Notes: generated by a model not told the origin, from the letters alone. A DNA stretch of 64,000 bases from Streptomyces pristinaespiralis (GCF_001278075.1 NZ_CP011340.1:7003501-7067500); one strand, 5' to 3'; counted from the first letter of the stretch, positions 20,197 through 30,284 are shown. Numbers and translations: made by a program.

Positions 20197-20811
20197 GTGC
20201 CTAACCAGTCGCGTCCCAAGGTCAAGAAGTCGCGTGCGCTCGGTATTGCGCTGACGCCGAAGGCTGTCAAGTACTTCGAAGCCCGCCCCTACCCGCCGGG
20301 CGAGCACGGCCGTGGCCGCAAGCAGAACTCGGACTACAAGGTCCGTCTGCTCGAGAAGCAGCGCCTGCGTGCGCAGTACGACATCAGCGAGAAGCAGATG
20401 GCCCGCGCCTACGACCGCGCGCGCAAGGCCGAGGGCAAGACGGGCGAGGCGCTGGTCGTCGAGCTCGAGCGCCGCCTCGACGCCCTGGTCCTGCGTTCGG
20501 GCATCGCCCGCACCATCTACCAGGCCCGTCAGATGGTCGTCCACGGCCACATCGAGGTCAACGGCGGCAAGGTCGACAAGCCGTCCTTCCGCGTCCGTCC
20601 CGACGACGTCGTGATGGTCCGCGAGCGCTCCCGCGAGAAGACCCTCTTCCAGGTCGCCCGCGAGGGTGGCTTCGCCGCCGACGGTGAGACCCCGCGCTAC
20701 CTGCAGGTCAACCTCAAGGCCCTGGCGTTCCGCCTGGACCGTGACCCGCAGCGCAAGGAAGTTCCGGTCATCTGCGACGAGCAGCTCGTCGTCGAGTACT
20801 ACGCCCGCTGA
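20197..20811 (+). CDS. rpsD: 30S ribosomal protein S4
   Basis: S4 is the primary 16S rRNA binder and a 30S assembly protein. The 204-residue product has an N-terminal [20 protein letters not shown] and a C-terminal S4 RNA-binding domain ([40 protein letters not shown]). The N-terminal domain has no cysteines, so this is the zinc-independent C-minus form. As is usual in Streptomyces, it lies outside the main alpha operon. The GTG start has GGAGG eleven bases upstream. Confidence 0.97.
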   Translation: MPNQSRPKVKKSRALGIALTPKAVKYFEARPYPPGEHGRGRKQNSDYKVRLLEKQRLRAQYDISEKQMARAYDRARKAEGKTGEALVVELERRLDALVLRSGIARTIYQARQMVVHGHIEVNGGKVDKPSFRVRPDDVVMVRERSREKTLFQVAREGGFAADGETPRYLQVNLKALAFRLDRDPQRKEVPVICDEQLVVEYYAR

Positions 20812-20863
20812 TCAAGGCGGCCCCTCCCGGCAGTAGCCGGGCAAGGCGGCTGCTCACAGCGCT

Positions 20864-23008
20864 TCAGCCCGCCGCTTCCCCACCGTTCCCGGTGGGGGAG
20901 CCGGCGGGCTCCCGCGTTTCCCGGAGCCGTACACGCTGCGTCCCGACCGGTCCCGGCCGCCGCCCCCCGGGCGCCGCCAGCGCACGCTGCACCGCCGCGT
21001 CGAGGGGCAGCTCGCGGCCGTCGCGTAGGCACTCCTCGAAACGCTCGTCACCCAGCAGCCCTCTCGCCCGCTCCTCCGACAGGGCACGCGGCGTACCGAA
21101 GTAGCCGGAACCGAACAGGGAAGGGCCCACCGAGCCCCAGAGTGTGGTCGCCGCTCCCTGAAGGACCGCCGCCTCCGCCGGATCCCCCTCGCTCGCCGTC
21201 ACCAGGGCCAGCAGTTCGAGGGCCAGGACCAGACCGACGAGGTCGTTGAACCGGTGGTCGATGGCCACGCACTCGTTCAGCAACTCCCGCGCCCTGTCGT
21301 ACGAGTCCGACCCCCACGCCGCGTAGGCGAGCACGTAGAGCGCGTACGCCCGGGTCCACTGCTCGCCGTGCTCCTCGCAGACCTCCTTGACGGCCTCGCA
21401 CAGCGCGACCGCGTCGTCCAGCCGGTCCTGGAAGACCAGTGCCATGGCCAGCTCGACCCGGCCCATGAGGACATTGCTGTTGAGCTCGCCCAGCTCCTCG
21501 TACGCGGCGAGCGCCGCGCGCAACAGCCCCTCGGCGCGCGGCATCTCGTCGGCGAGCAGCGCCAGGCACCCCTTGCGGTGCGTCGCGTAGGCCGCGGCGA
21601 GCCGGTCCTCCGCCCGGTCCGCGCGTTCCGCGCACTCGTGCAGAGCGGCCGCCGCGGCCGCCGGGTCGCCCTGGAGGATCGCCACGTAGCCGAGCACCCA
21701 CAGGGCCTTGAGCCGTGTCTCCTCGTGCCCCGAGTCCTGGGCGAGGCACCGGTCGAGCCAGTGCCTGCCCTCGGCCAGCCGGCCGCAGCCGACCCAGTAG
21801 AACCAGAGGGTCCCTGCCAGATGCCGGCCCAGATGCGCCTCCTCCGGCTGTTCCAGGCACAGTTCGAGCGCCGCCCGCAGATTGGGGAGCGCGCTGTCGG
21901 CGCAGGCCGCCACCTCGGGCTGACGGGGGCTGAACCACTCCAGCTCGCACCACGTGGCGAGTCCCATGTACCAGTCGCGGTGCCGTCTGCGCAGCCGCTC
22001 CGTGTCGCCGATCGCGCGAAGCCACTCCGCCCCGTACTCGCGGACCGTGTCCAGCAGGCGGTAACGCAGGCCGGCCGGCGTCTCCTCGCGGCAGACCACG
22101 CACTGGGCGACCAGTTCGCCGAGCACGTCGAGCACGTCGTCGGCGGGCAGGTCGGGGCCGGTGCAGATGTACTCGACCGCGTCCAGGTCGAACTGTCCGG
22201 CGAAGACCGACAGCCGGGCCCACAGCAGCCGTTCCTCCGGTGAGCACAGCTCATGGCTCCAGCCGATTGCGGTGCGCAGGGTGCGATGGCGCGGCAGGGC
22301 GCCCCGGCAGCCGCCGGTGAGGAGGGCGAAGCGGTCGTCGAGCCGGTGCAGCAACTGGTCCAGGGAGAGCGCCGGCAGGCGTCCGGCGGCCAGTTCGAGG
22401 GCCAGCGGGATGTGCTCGAGGCGGCGGCACACTTCGCGCACCAGGGGCCTCTCGGCATCGGTGGCCCGGTGGTGCGGCAGCACGGCAGTGGCCCGGGCGG
22501 TGAAGAGCGCGGCGGCGTCCTCCTCGGTCATCGAGGCCAGCTCGAAGATCTGCTCCCCGTCGAGCCGCAGCGGTCTGCGGCCGACCGCCAGGACCTGCAC
22601 CCCGGGAGCGCGGCGCAGCACGTCCCGCAGCAGCTCTGCGCACTCGTCGACGATCTGCTCGAAGCCGTCCACGACGAGCAGCAGGCGGCTGCCGGCGAGT
22701 TCGTCGGTCACCACCTCGCGGGGCGGCCTCGTGGTGTGGTCGGTGACGCCGAGCGTCTCCGCCATGGCGTGGGCGAGCAGATCCGGGTCCCGTAACAGGG
22801 ACAGCTCACACAGTCGCACCCCGTCGGCGTACCGATTCTGCACGGCCGCCGCGGCGTGCACCGCCAAGCGGGACTTGCCGACGCCGCCCGGTCCGACGAC
22901 GGTGATCAGACGGGAGCTGTCGAGGGCGCCGATGAGCGCGGTCAACTCGTCGTTGCGACCCACGAAACGGTTCAGCTCCGCGGGAAGACTGCTGTGGCGA
23001 CGTCGCAT
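20864..23008 (-). CDS. STAND-type ATPase with TPR-like repeats, no recognisable effector domain
   Basis: This large AfsR/MalT-like signalling ATPase has 714 residues from the ATG at 23008. The nucleotide-binding domain opens with ELNRFVGRNDELTALI and has a Walker A (VVGPGGVGKSRLA, Lys45), a Walker B (LLLVVDGFEQI, Asp114) and the winged-helix linker typical of NB-ARC relatives (FALLTGG, LRTAIGWSHELCSPEERLLW). The remainder is helical repeats (LEQPEEAHLGRHLAGTLWFY, GDPAAAAAALHECAERAD, SYDRARELLNECVAID). Relatives usually carry a SARP or LuxR helix-turn-helix, but none is visible at either end. Codon 72 is TTA, so translation may depend on bldA. The start is uncertain: no good ribosome-binding site precedes the ATG, and an upstream TTG at 23047 is in frame. 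Confidence 0.82.
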   Translation of the reverse strand: MRRRHSSLPAELNRFVGRNDELTALIGALDSSRLITVVGPGGVGKSRLAVHAAAAVQNRYADGVRLCELSLLRDPDLLAHAMAETLGVTDHTTRPPREVVTDELAGSRLLLVVDGFEQIVDECAELLRDVLRRAPGVQVLAVGRRPLRLDGEQIFELASMTEEDAAALFTARATAVLPHHRATDAERPLVREVCRRLEHIPLALELAAGRLPALSLDQLLHRLDDRFALLTGGCRGALPRHRTLRTAIGWSHELCSPEERLLWARLSVFAGQFDLDAVEYICTGPDLPADDVLDVLGELVAQCVVCREETPAGLRYRLLDTVREYGAEWLRAIGDTERLRRRHRDWYMGLATWCELEWFSPRQPEVAACADSALPNLRAALELCLEQPEEAHLGRHLAGTLWFYWVGCGRLAEGRHWLDRCLAQDSGHEETRLKALWVLGYVAILQGDPAAAAAALHECAERADRAEDRLAAAYATHRKGCLALLADEMPRAEGLLRAALAAYEELGELNSNVLMGRVELAMALVFQDRLDDAVALCEAVKEVCEEHGEQWTRAYALYVLAYAAWGSDSYDRARELLNECVAIDHRFNDLVGLVLALELLALVTASEGDPAEAAVLQGAATTLWGSVGPSLFGSGYFGTPRALSEERARGLLGDERFEECLRDGRELPLDAAVQRALAAPGGRRPGPVGTQRVRLRETREPAGSPTGNGGEAAG
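20867..20909 (+). terminator. Imperfect hairpin at the convergent rpsD / STAND gene ends
   Basis: Arms 20867-20885 and 20890-20909 pair almost perfectly (one bulged base) around a 4-base loop (TTCC). The element overlaps the last codons of the minus-strand ATPase gene and lies 55 bases beyond the rpsD stop, so it could end rpsD transcription. Confidence 0.45.
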
Positions 23009-23166
23009 AGGACACGCAGAGTACTCATGCGTAAGCACTGCGTACAATCGGTCCGGAGGAGCGGACCGGTGCGCGCCGGTAATGCGGTACGGGCCGCCGC
23101 CGAGGGCGCGATAGGCTCGGAGGGCGATTTCCCGATACCCGAAGACGATGCAGAGAGCGGTGCGCA

Positions 23167-23598
23167 GTGACCGGTGGAGAGGTTGCCGGGATTCTGGTGG
23201 CCGTCTTCTGGGCGATCTTGGTCTCCTTCCTCGCCGTGGTGCTCGTGAGGCTGGCCCAGACGCTCAAGGCGACCACCAAACTCGTGGCGGACGTGACCGA
23301 ACAGGCGGTGCCCCTGCTGGCCGACGCCTCCGCGACCGTGCGCTCCGCGCAGACCCAGCTCGACCGGGTGGACGCCATCGCGACCGACGTCCAGGAGGTC
23401 ACCTCCAACGCGTCCGCGCTCTCCACGACGGTCGCCTCCACGTTCGGCGGCCCGCTGGTCAAGGTGGCCGCCTTCGGATACGGCGTCCGCCGTGCCATGA
23501 GCCGCAAGGGCGACGACAAGCCCGCCGCGCCGTCGCGCCGTTCGGTGATCGTCGGCCGCACCGTGCCGGCCGCCCGGCGCAGGAACCGGAAGGGCTGA
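23167..23598 (+). CDS. DUF948 membrane protein
   Basis: This 143-residue protein has one N-terminal transmembrane helix (VAGILVAVFWAILVSFLAVVL) followed by a long amphipathic helical region (LAQTLKATTKLVADVTEQAV, LDRVDAIATDVQEVTSNASA) of the DUF948 type and a basic tail. The family occurs upstream of alaS in streptomycetes and its function is unknown. The GTG start is divergent from the STAND ATPase, and the gene is five bases upstream of the next membrane gene. Confidence 0.88.
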   Translation: MTGGEVAGILVAVFWAILVSFLAVVLVRLAQTLKATTKLVADVTEQAVPLLADASATVRSAQTQLDRVDAIATDVQEVTSNASALSTTVASTFGGPLVKVAAFGYGVRRAMSRKGDDKPAAPSRRSVIVGRTVPAARRRNRKG

Positions 23599-23603
23599 GG
23601 ACC

Positions 23604-24017
23604 ATGTTCCGCCGCACGTTCTGGTTCACCGCCGGCGCAGCCGCCGGCGTGTGGGCCACCACCAAGGTCAACCGCAAGCTCAAGCAGCTCACCCCGGAGA
23701 GCCTCGCCGCCCAGGCCGCGAACAAGGCGGTCGACGCGGGCCACAAGCTCAAGGACTTCGCGCTCGACGTACGCGCGGGAATGGTGCAGCGCGAAGGCGA
23801 ACTCGCCGAGGTGCTGGGGCTGCACGCATCCGTCGACGGCGAGCTGCCGGCCCAGCGGGGCCGGGCGGCGGTCGGGCGGGGCGAGCCCGCGCAGATCACC
23901 TACCTGCACGGCGGGAAGCCGGGCGGGAAGTCGCACCGCAAGCATTCGAACACCGAGCAGCCGCACGGCGAAGAGCCGCACGGCGAGCATTCGTACAACC
24001 GGAATGAGGACCACTGA
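23604..24017 (+). CDS. Small membrane-associated protein (DUF6167-like)
   Basis: This 137-residue protein begins [20 protein letters not shown], a short hydrophobic anchor followed by a basic helical segment ([20 protein letters not shown]) and [18 protein letters not shown]. The tail is hydrophilic and rich in His, Gly and Glu ([13 protein letters not shown]). It is found between the DUF948 gene and alaS in streptomycetes; the family name is from memory. Its TGA overlaps the alaS ATG. Function unknown; possibly an envelope-associated partner of the DUF948 protein. Confidence 0.8.
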   Translation: MFRRTFWFTAGAAAGVWATTKVNRKLKQLTPESLAAQAANKAVDAGHKLKDFALDVRAGMVQREGELAEVLGLHASVDGELPAQRGRAAVGRGEPAQITYLHGGKPGGKSHRKHSNTEQPHGEEPHGEHSYNRNEDH

Positions 24018-26686
24018 TGGAGTCGGCTGAAATCCGCCGCCGCTGGCTGAGCTTCTTCGAGGAGCGCGGGCACACCGTCGTGCCTTCGGCGTCGCTCATC
24101 GCGGACGACCCGACTCTGCTCCTCGTCCCCGCGGGCATGGTCCCCTTCAAGCCGTACTTCCTCGGTGAGGTCAAGCCGCCCGCCCCGCGGGTGACCAGCG
24201 TGCAGAAGTGCGTGCGTACGCCGGACATCGAAGAGGTCGGCAAGACCACCCGGCACGGCACGTTCTTCCAGATGTGCGGCAACTTCTCCTTCGGCGACTA
24301 CTTCAAGGAAGGCGCCATCAAGCTCGCCTGGGAGCTGCTCACCAGCTCCGTGGCGGACGGTGGCTACGGCCTCGAGCCGGAGAAGCTGTGGATCACCGTC
24401 TACCAGGAGGACGACGAGGCCGAGCAGATCTGGCGCGACGTCATCGGCGTGCCGGCCGAGCGCATCCAGCGTCTGGGCATGGGCCCCAACTTCTGGTCCA
24501 TGGGCGTCCCCGGCCCCTGCGGCCCCTGCTCCGAGATCAACTACGACCGCGGTCCGGAGTTCGGTGAGGAGGGCGGCCCCGCCGTCAACGACGAGCGCTA
24601 CGTGGAGATCTGGAACCTGGTCTTCATGCAGTACGAGCGCGGCGCCGGCGAGGGCAAGGAGGACTTCCCGATCCTCGGCGACCTGCCCAGCAAGAACATC
24701 GACACCGGCCTCGGCCTCGAGCGTCTCGCCATGATCCTGCAGGGCGTGCAGAACATGTACGAGACCGACACCCTGCGGGTCGTCATGGACAAGGCCACAG
24801 AGCTGACCGGCGTCCGCTACGGCGCCGACCACGGCTCCGACGTCTCCCTGCGCGTGGTCGCCGACCACATCCGCACGTCCACGATGCTCATCGGCGACGG
24901 CGTCACCCCCGGCAACGAGGGCCGCGGCTACGTGCTGCGCCGCATCATGCGCCGCGCCATCCGCAACATGCGTCTGATGGGCGCCACCGGCCCGGTCGTG
25001 AAGGACCTCGTCGACGTCGTCATCGACACCATGGGGCTGCAGTACCCGGAGCTGATCACCGACCGGAAGCGGATCGAGACCGTCGCCCTCGCCGAGGAGG
25101 CCGCCTTCCTCAAGGCCCTCAAGGGCGGCACCAACATCCTCGACACCGCCGTCACGGAGACCAAGGCCAAGGGCGGCACCGTCCTGCCCGGTGACAAGGC
25201 CTTCCTGCTCCACGACACCTGGGGCTTCCCGATCGACCTCACCCTCGAGATGGCCGCCGAGCAGGGCCTGTCCGTGGACGAGGACGGCTTCCGCCGCCTG
25301 ATGAAGGAGCAGCGGGACCGGGCCAAGGCCGACGCCAAGGCGAAGAAGACCGGTCACGCCAACCTGTCCGCCTACCGCGAGATCGCCGACAGCTCGGGCA
25401 ACACCGAGTTCACCGGCTACACCTCCACCGAGGGCGAGTCCACGGTCGTCGGCCTGCTCGTCGACGGCGTCTCCTCCCCGGCCGCCTCCGAGGGCGACGA
25501 GGTCGAGGTCGTCCTCGACCGCACCCCGTTCTACGCCGAGGGCGGCGGCCAGCTCGCCGACCAGGGCCGGATCAAGCTGCACTCCGGGGCCGTCATCCAG
25601 GTCCGCGACGTACAGCAGCCCGTCCCGGGCGTCAGCGTCCACAAGGGTGTCGTCCAGGTCGGCGAGGTCACCGTCGGCGCCTCGGCCTACGCTGTCATCG
25701 ACGTACGCCGCCGCCGGGCCATCGCCCGCGCCCACAGCGCCACCCACCTGACCCACCAGGCGCTGCGCGACGCCCTCGGCCCGACGGCCGCCCAGGCCGG
25801 TTCGGAGAACTCCCCGGGCCGCTTCCGCTTCGACTTCGGCTCGCCGAACGCCGTCCCCGGCACGGTCCTCACCGACGTCGAGCAGAAGATCAACGAGGTC
25901 CTCGCCCGTGAACTCGACGTCCACGCCGAGGTCATGAGCATCGACGAGGCCAAGAAGCAGGGCGCCATCGCCGAGTTCGGCGAGAAGTACGGCGAGCGGG
26001 TGCGCGTCGTCACCATCGGCGACTTCTCCAAGGAGCTGTGCGGCGGCACGCACGTGCACAACACCGCCCAGCTGGGACTGGTGAAGCTGCTCGGCGAGTC
26101 CTCCATCGGCTCCGGCGTGCGCCGTGTCGAGGCCCTCGTCGGCGTCGACGCGTACAACTTCCTCGCCAAGGAGCACACGGTCGTCGCCCAGCTCCAGGAG
26201 CTGGTCAAGGGCCGCTCAGAGGAGCTGCCGGAGAAGATCGCCGCCATGCTCGGCAAGCTGAAGGACGCCGAGAAGGAGATCGAGAAGTTCCGCGCGGAGA
26301 AGGTGCTCGGCGCCGCCGCCGGGCTCGCCCAGGGCGCCAAGGACGTCCGCGGCGTCGCCCTGGTCACGGGCACCGTCCCGGACGGCACGTCCGCCGACGA
26401 CCTGCGCAAGCTGGTCCTCGACGTCCGCGGCCGCATTCCGGGTGACCGCCCGGCCGTCGTCGCCGTGTTCACCACGGCCAACGGCCGTCCGCTGACCGTC
26501 ATCGCCACCAACGAGGCCGCCCGCGAGCGCGGTCTCAAGGCCGGCGACCTGGTCCGCACCGCCGCCAAGACGCTGGGCGGCGGCGGAGGCGGCAAGCCGG
26601 ACGTCGCCCAGGGCGGCGGTCAGAACCCGGACGCCATCGGCGACGCCGTGGCCGCCGTCGAGCGCCTCGTCGCCGAGACCGCGTGA
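24017..26686 (+). CDS. alaS: Alanyl-tRNA synthetase
   Basis: The enzyme charges tRNA-Ala and edits misacylated Ser and Gly. The 889-residue protein has the catalytic N-terminal domain ([36 protein letters not shown]), the tRNA-recognition region ([16 protein letters not shown]), and the editing site with zinc ligands [16 protein letters not shown] and [13 protein letters not shown]. The C-Ala dimerisation domain follows. TGATG overlap with the upstream gene and GTGA overlap with ruvX make this a tightly packed operon. Confidence 0.97.
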   Translation: MESAEIRRRWLSFFEERGHTVVPSASLIADDPTLLLVPAGMVPFKPYFLGEVKPPAPRVTSVQKCVRTPDIEEVGKTTRHGTFFQMCGNFSFGDYFKEGAIKLAWELLTSSVADGGYGLEPEKLWITVYQEDDEAEQIWRDVIGVPAERIQRLGMGPNFWSMGVPGPCGPCSEINYDRGPEFGEEGGPAVNDERYVEIWNLVFMQYERGAGEGKEDFPILGDLPSKNIDTGLGLERLAMILQGVQNMYETDTLRVVMDKATELTGVRYGADHGSDVSLRVVADHIRTSTMLIGDGVTPGNEGRGYVLRRIMRRAIRNMRLMGATGPVVKDLVDVVIDTMGLQYPELITDRKRIETVALAEEAAFLKALKGGTNILDTAVTETKAKGGTVLPGDKAFLLHDTWGFPIDLTLEMAAEQGLSVDEDGFRRLMKEQRDRAKADAKAKKTGHANLSAYREIADSSGNTEFTGYTSTEGESTVVGLLVDGVSSPAASEGDEVEVVLDRTPFYAEGGGQLADQGRIKLHSGAVIQVRDVQQPVPGVSVHKGVVQVGEVTVGASAYAVIDVRRRRAIARAHSATHLTHQALRDALGPTAAQAGSENSPGRFRFDFGSPNAVPGTVLTDVEQKINEVLARELDVHAEVMSIDEAKKQGAIAEFGEKYGERVRVVTIGDFSKELCGGTHVHNTAQLGLVKLLGESSIGSGVRRVEALVGVDAYNFLAKEHTVVAQLQELVKGRSEELPEKIAAMLGKLKDAEKEIEKFRAEKVLGAAAGLAQGAKDVRGVALVTGTVPDGTSADDLRKLVLDVRGRIPGDRPAVVAVFTTANGRPLTVIATNEAARERGLKAGDLVRTAAKTLGGGGGGKPDVAQGGGQNPDAIGDAVAAVERLVAETA

Positions 26687-27168
26687 CCGAGGACAGGCCG
26701 CAGATGCGCCGCGGACGTCGCCTCGCGATCGACGTCGGGGACGCCCGGATCGGGGTCGCCTCGTGCGACCCCGACGGGCTCCTCGCCACGCCGGTGGAGA
26801 CCGTGCCGGGACGTGACGTCCCGGCCGCCCACCGGCGGCTGCGGCAACTGGTGGAGGAATACGAGCCCATCGAGGTCGTGGTGGGCCTGCCCCGCTCGCT
26901 GAGCGGACGGGAAGGGCCGGCGGCCAAGAAGATCCGGAGCTTCGCACAGACGCTCGCACAGGGCGTCAAGCCGGTGCCCGTCCGGTTGGTCGACGAGAGG
27001 ATGACCACAGTGACGGCCACTCAGGGACTGCGCGCTTCGGGCGTGAAGTCCAAAAAGGGCAGGTCCGTCATCGACCAGGCTGCCGCTGTGGTGATCCTTC
27101 AGAACGCTCTGGAGTCCGAACGAGCGTCAGGCAATGCCCCGGGCGAGGGCGTCGAACCGATTGTCTGA
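26683..27168 (+). CDS. ruvX: Putative pre-16S rRNA nuclease RuvX (YqgF)
   Basis: This RNase-H-fold Holliday-junction-resolvase-like protein of 161 residues is implicated in 16S rRNA 5'-end maturation. The conserved motifs are [19 protein letters not shown] with the first catalytic Asp, [30 protein letters not shown] and the terminal [15 protein letters not shown]. The GTG at 26683 overlaps the alaS stop. An ATG seven codons later is an alternative start. alaS-ruvX-mltG-aroE is a conserved actinobacterial order. Confidence 0.94.
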   Translation: MTEDRPQMRRGRRLAIDVGDARIGVASCDPDGLLATPVETVPGRDVPAAHRRLRQLVEEYEPIEVVVGLPRSLSGREGPAAKKIRSFAQTLAQGVKPVPVRLVDERMTTVTATQGLRASGVKSKKGRSVIDQAAAVVILQNALESERASGNAPGEGVEPIV

Positions 27169-27270
27169 TCGCGATACGGTAACGTTCCGCGCGATGCGGC
27201 GGTGTTCGAACAGCCGCCGCACAGAAAAGAGGCGGAACGTTCCGCGCCGTCTCGCGGCCCTAGGGGATCG

Positions 27271-29073
27271 ATGACTGAGTATGGCCGGGGCCCCGGCTCC
27301 GAACCGTGGCACCCTGAGGACCCCTTGTACGGGGACCAGGGGTGGGGAGGACAGCAGCCCGCGGCCGGTCATGCTCCGTACGCAGGCGAGCAGCAGCAGC
27401 AGTACCCGCAGGCGCAGCAGGGCCAGTACCAGCAGGACCAGCAGGACCAGCAGTACCAGTACGGGCAGGGTCAGTACGACACGGGCCAGGGTCAGTACGA
27501 CACCGGGCAGGGCCAGTACGCGCAGAACCAGTACGACACCGGACAGGGCCGGTACGACACCGGGCAGGGCCAGTACCAGGACCCGTACCAGCAGGGCGGT
27601 CAGCAGCAGTACCAGGACCCGTACCAGCAGCAGCCGCAGAACCAGCAGCAACAGCACTACGACGGCGGCTGGGACACCGGTCAGCACGCCGCGGCGCCCT
27701 ACGGCTCTGATCCCTCCGCCACCTATGGCGGCGAGCCCGCCGGGTACGCCACCCGCCAGGAGGCCGACTACTACGGCACCCCCGACGCCTACCCGCCGCC
27801 GCAGCCGCCCGGCCGGCGGCGGGCCGAGCCCGAGCCGGCCACCGACTGGGAGGCCGAGGCCGCACAGGAGGAGACGCACCCCTTCTTCACCGGCGACGAC
27901 GGCCGCGACGAGGACGAGGGTCCCGACGAGGACGCGCGTGGCGGCGGCGACCGTGGCGGCCGCGACCGCCGCGGGAAGCAGAAGACCAAGAAGGGCGGCC
28001 GCAACGGCCTGGCCTGCCTGGTGGTCGCGGCGGTGCTCGCGGGCGGCCTCGGCGCCGTCGGATACTTCGGATACCAGTTCTGGCAGGGCCAGTTCGGTGA
28101 AGCCCCCGACTTCTCGGGCACCGGTGTCTCCGCAACCGTCGAGGTGACGATCCCCAAGGGAGCCGGCGGTTACGAGATCGGCGGCATCCTCAAGGAGGCC
28201 GGGGTCGTCAAGAGCGTCGAGGCGTTCGTCTCCGCACAGACGAAGAACCCCAAGGGCGGCACCATCCAGGACGGCGTCTACCTCCTGAAGAAGGAGCAGT
28301 CGGGCGAGAGCGCGGTCGAGGCGATGCTCAACCCCGCCAGCCGCAACAACCTGACCATTCCCGAGGGCACCCGCAACGCCACCGTCTACACCTCGATCGA
28401 CAAGAAGCTCAAGCTCAAGCCGGGGACGACGGAGTCGGTCGCGGAGGCCAAGGCGGACAGCCTCGGCCTGCCCGAGTGGGCGAAGAACCACGAGGACGTC
28501 AAGGACCCGCTCGAGGGCTTCCTCTTCCCGGCCGCCTATCCCGTCTCGCAGGGCGACAAGCCGGAGGCGATCCTCAAGAAGATGGTCGCCCGCGCCAACC
28601 AGGAGTACGAGAAGGCCGGCCTGGAGTCCAAGGCGAAGGGCCTCGGGCTCAAGAACCCCTGGGAGCTCCTCACCCTGGCGAGCCTGGTGCAGGTCGAGGG
28701 CAAGACGCACGACGACTTCCGCAAGATGTCCGAGGTCATCTACAACCGTCTCAAGCCCACCAACACCGAGACGAACCAGCTGCTCCAGTTCGACTCCGCC
28801 TTCAACTACCTCAAGGGTCAGAGCAAGATCGACATCTCTGAGGACGAGATCAACAGCAACCAGGACCCGTACAACACGTACACCCAGCGGGGCCTGACCC
28901 CGGGGCCGATCAGCAACCCCGGCAACGAGGCCCTGACGGCCGCCCTCAACCCGACGGACGACGGCTGGCTGTACTTCGTGGCGACGGACGGTATGAAGAA
29001 GACCGAGTTCGCCAAGACGCTCGCCGAGCACCAGAAGCTGGTGGACAAGTTCAACGACTCGCGGGGCAACTGA
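27271..29073 (+). CDS. mltG: Endolytic murein transglycosylase MltG
   Basis: MltG cleaves nascent glycan strands and sets glycan length. The 600-residue protein has an unusual cytosolic N terminus of about 240 residues: first a Gln/Tyr/Gly-rich low-complexity region with repeated QYDTGQG units, then a charged Asp/Gly/Arg segment. A single transmembrane helix follows (LACLVVAAVLAGGLGAVGYF), then a LysM-like region (VEVTIPKGAGGYEIGGILKE) and the YceG catalytic domain. Glu476 in LLTLASLVQVEGKT is the likely catalytic residue, and YNRL and TPGPISNPG follow. The ATG at 27271 has a close AGGGGA; GTG 27202 is in frame but lacks a site. The aroE ATG overlaps its stop. Confidence 0.93.
   Translation: MTEYGRGPGSEPWHPEDPLYGDQGWGGQQPAAGHAPYAGEQQQQYPQAQQGQYQQDQQDQQYQYGQGQYDTGQGQYDTGQGQYAQNQYDTGQGRYDTGQGQYQDPYQQGGQQQYQDPYQQQPQNQQQQHYDGGWDTGQHAAAPYGSDPSATYGGEPAGYATRQEADYYGTPDAYPPPQPPGRRRAEPEPATDWEAEAAQEETHPFFTGDDGRDEDEGPDEDARGGGDRGGRDRRGKQKTKKGGRNGLACLVVAAVLAGGLGAVGYFGYQFWQGQFGEAPDFSGTGVSATVEVTIPKGAGGYEIGGILKEAGVVKSVEAFVSAQTKNPKGGTIQDGVYLLKKEQSGESAVEAMLNPASRNNLTIPEGTRNATVYTSIDKKLKLKPGTTESVAEAKADSLGLPEWAKNHEDVKDPLEGFLFPAAYPVSQGDKPEAILKKMVARANQEYEKAGLESKAKGLGLKNPWELLTLASLVQVEGKTHDDFRKMSEVIYNRLKPTNTETNQLLQFDSAFNYLKGQSKIDISEDEINSNQDPYNTYTQRGLTPGPISNPGNEALTAALNPTDDGWLYFVATDGMKKTEFAKTLAEHQKLVDKFNDSRGN
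27463..27579 (+). repeat. Low-complexity QYDTGQG-coding repeats inside mltG
   Basis: Four to five imperfect copies of a roughly 21-base unit encode QYDTGQG or QYAQNQYDTGQG. They lie within a longer CAG/TAC-rich tract from about 27390 to 27650. The tract stays in frame and specifies a disordered cytosolic tail. Confidence 0.75.
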
Positions 29074-29900
29074 TGGCGCCGCCCCGCCGGGCGGCCGTCC
29101 TCGGCTCGCCCATCGCGCACTCGCTGTCCCCGGTGCTGCACCGCGCCGCCTATGCCGAACTCGGCCTCACCGACTGGTCCTACGACCGGTTCGAGGTCGA
29201 CGAGGCGGCCCTGCCGGGCTTCGTCGCGGAGCTCGACGCGTCGTGGGCGGGCCTGTCGCTGACCATGCCGCTCAAGCGGGCGATCATCCCGCTGCTCGAC
29301 GGGATCAGTGACACCGCCGCCTCGGTCGAGGCCGTCAACACGGTCGTGTTCACCGAGGACGGCCGGCGCGTCGGTGACAACACCGACGTCCCCGGAATGG
29401 TCGCGGCCCTGCGCGAGCGGGGCGTCGAGCAGGTGGACTCCGCCGCGATCCTCGGAGCGGGAGCCACCGCTTCCTCCGCGGTCGCCGCCCTGTCCCGCGT
29501 ATGCACCGGCCCGGTGACGGCGTACGTGCGCAGTGAGGCGCGGGCCGCCGAGATGCGCGGCTGGGGCGAGCGGCTGGGCGTCGACGTCCGCACCGCCGAC
29601 TGGGCTGACGCGGCCCACGCCTTGCGCTCGCCCCTCGTGATCGCCACGACGCCGGCCGGTACGACGGACGCCCTCGCGGCCGAGGTCCCGGCCGCGCCCG
29701 GCACCCTCTTCGACGTGCTGTACGACCCGTGGCCGACGGCCCTGGCAGCGGCCTGGTCGGGGAACGGCGGCGGGGTCGTGGGCGGGCTCGACCTGCTGGT
29801 GCACCAGGCGGTGTTCCAGGTCGAGCAGATGACGGGCCGCTCACCCGCGCCGCTGCGCGCGATGCGTATCGCTGGTGAACACGCGCTCCGAGCCCGCTAG
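29073..29900 (+). CDS. aroE: Shikimate dehydrogenase
   Basis: This enzyme reduces 3-dehydroshikimate to shikimate with NADPH (step 4 of the shikimate pathway). The 275-residue protein shows the substrate motif GSPIAHSLSPVLHRAAYAEL, the catalytic Lys in LTMPLKRAIIP, DNTDVPGM, a Rossmann start (AILGAGATASSAVAAL) and the C-terminal GLDLLVHQAVFQVEQMTG. It overlaps mltG by one base and, with the downstream aroCKBQ genes, groups most of the pathway. Confidence 0.95.
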   Translation: MAPPRRAAVLGSPIAHSLSPVLHRAAYAELGLTDWSYDRFEVDEAALPGFVAELDASWAGLSLTMPLKRAIIPLLDGISDTAASVEAVNTVVFTEDGRRVGDNTDVPGMVAALRERGVEQVDSAAILGAGATASSAVAALSRVCTGPVTAYVRSEARAAEMRGWGERLGVDVRTADWADAAHALRSPLVIATTPAGTTDALAAEVPAAPGTLFDVLYDPWPTALAAAWSGNGGGVVGGLDLLVHQAVFQVEQMTGRSPAPLRAMRIAGEHALRAR

Positions 29901-29951
29901 GATCGGCGCGTTCGATCAGGAGCACGTCAACAGCACAGGGGGAGTCCGGCC

Positions 29952-30284
29952 ATGGAAACCGGTCAGCCGCAGGCGTCTGTCGCCAAGAACATCTTCGAGG
30001 GCATCCTTTCGTTCCTGCCGGACTGGCTGCAGATCCCGATTCTGTGCCTGATCCTCCTGCTGATCGTCCTCGGCTGGGTGTCCTCGATCCGCAAGAAGAT
30101 CGCCCGGCGCCGTGCCGCGCGCAACCCTCAGCCGGTGCCCGCGGCCCCCGGCGTCCAGGGCAGCGGCGCCGACTTCCTCGGCCCGTACGCCCCCGCCCAG
30201 CAGGTGCAGCAGGCTCCGCAGCAGCCCAGCGGCGCCGACTACCTGGGGGCCTACGCGCCCCAGCAGCGCGGCGAAGGCCACTGA
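29952..30284 (+). CDS. Small single-pass membrane protein with duplicated GAD(Y/F)LG motif
   Basis: This unrecognised 110-residue protein lies between aroE and aroC. A short amphipathic start (VAKNIFEGILSFLPDW) leads into one transmembrane helix (IPILCLILLLIVLGWVSSI) and a strongly basic stop-transfer (RKKIARRRAARN), so the C terminus should be cytosolic. The C-terminal Pro/Gln-rich tail carries two copies of a short motif, GADFLGPYAPAQQ and GADYLGAYAPQQ. The ATG follows a GGGGGAG ribosome-binding site. Function unknown. Confidence 0.78.
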   Translation: METGQPQASVAKNIFEGILSFLPDWLQIPILCLILLLIVLGWVSSIRKKIARRRAARNPQPVPAAPGVQGSGADFLGPYAPAQQVQQAPQQPSGADYLGAYAPQQRGEGH

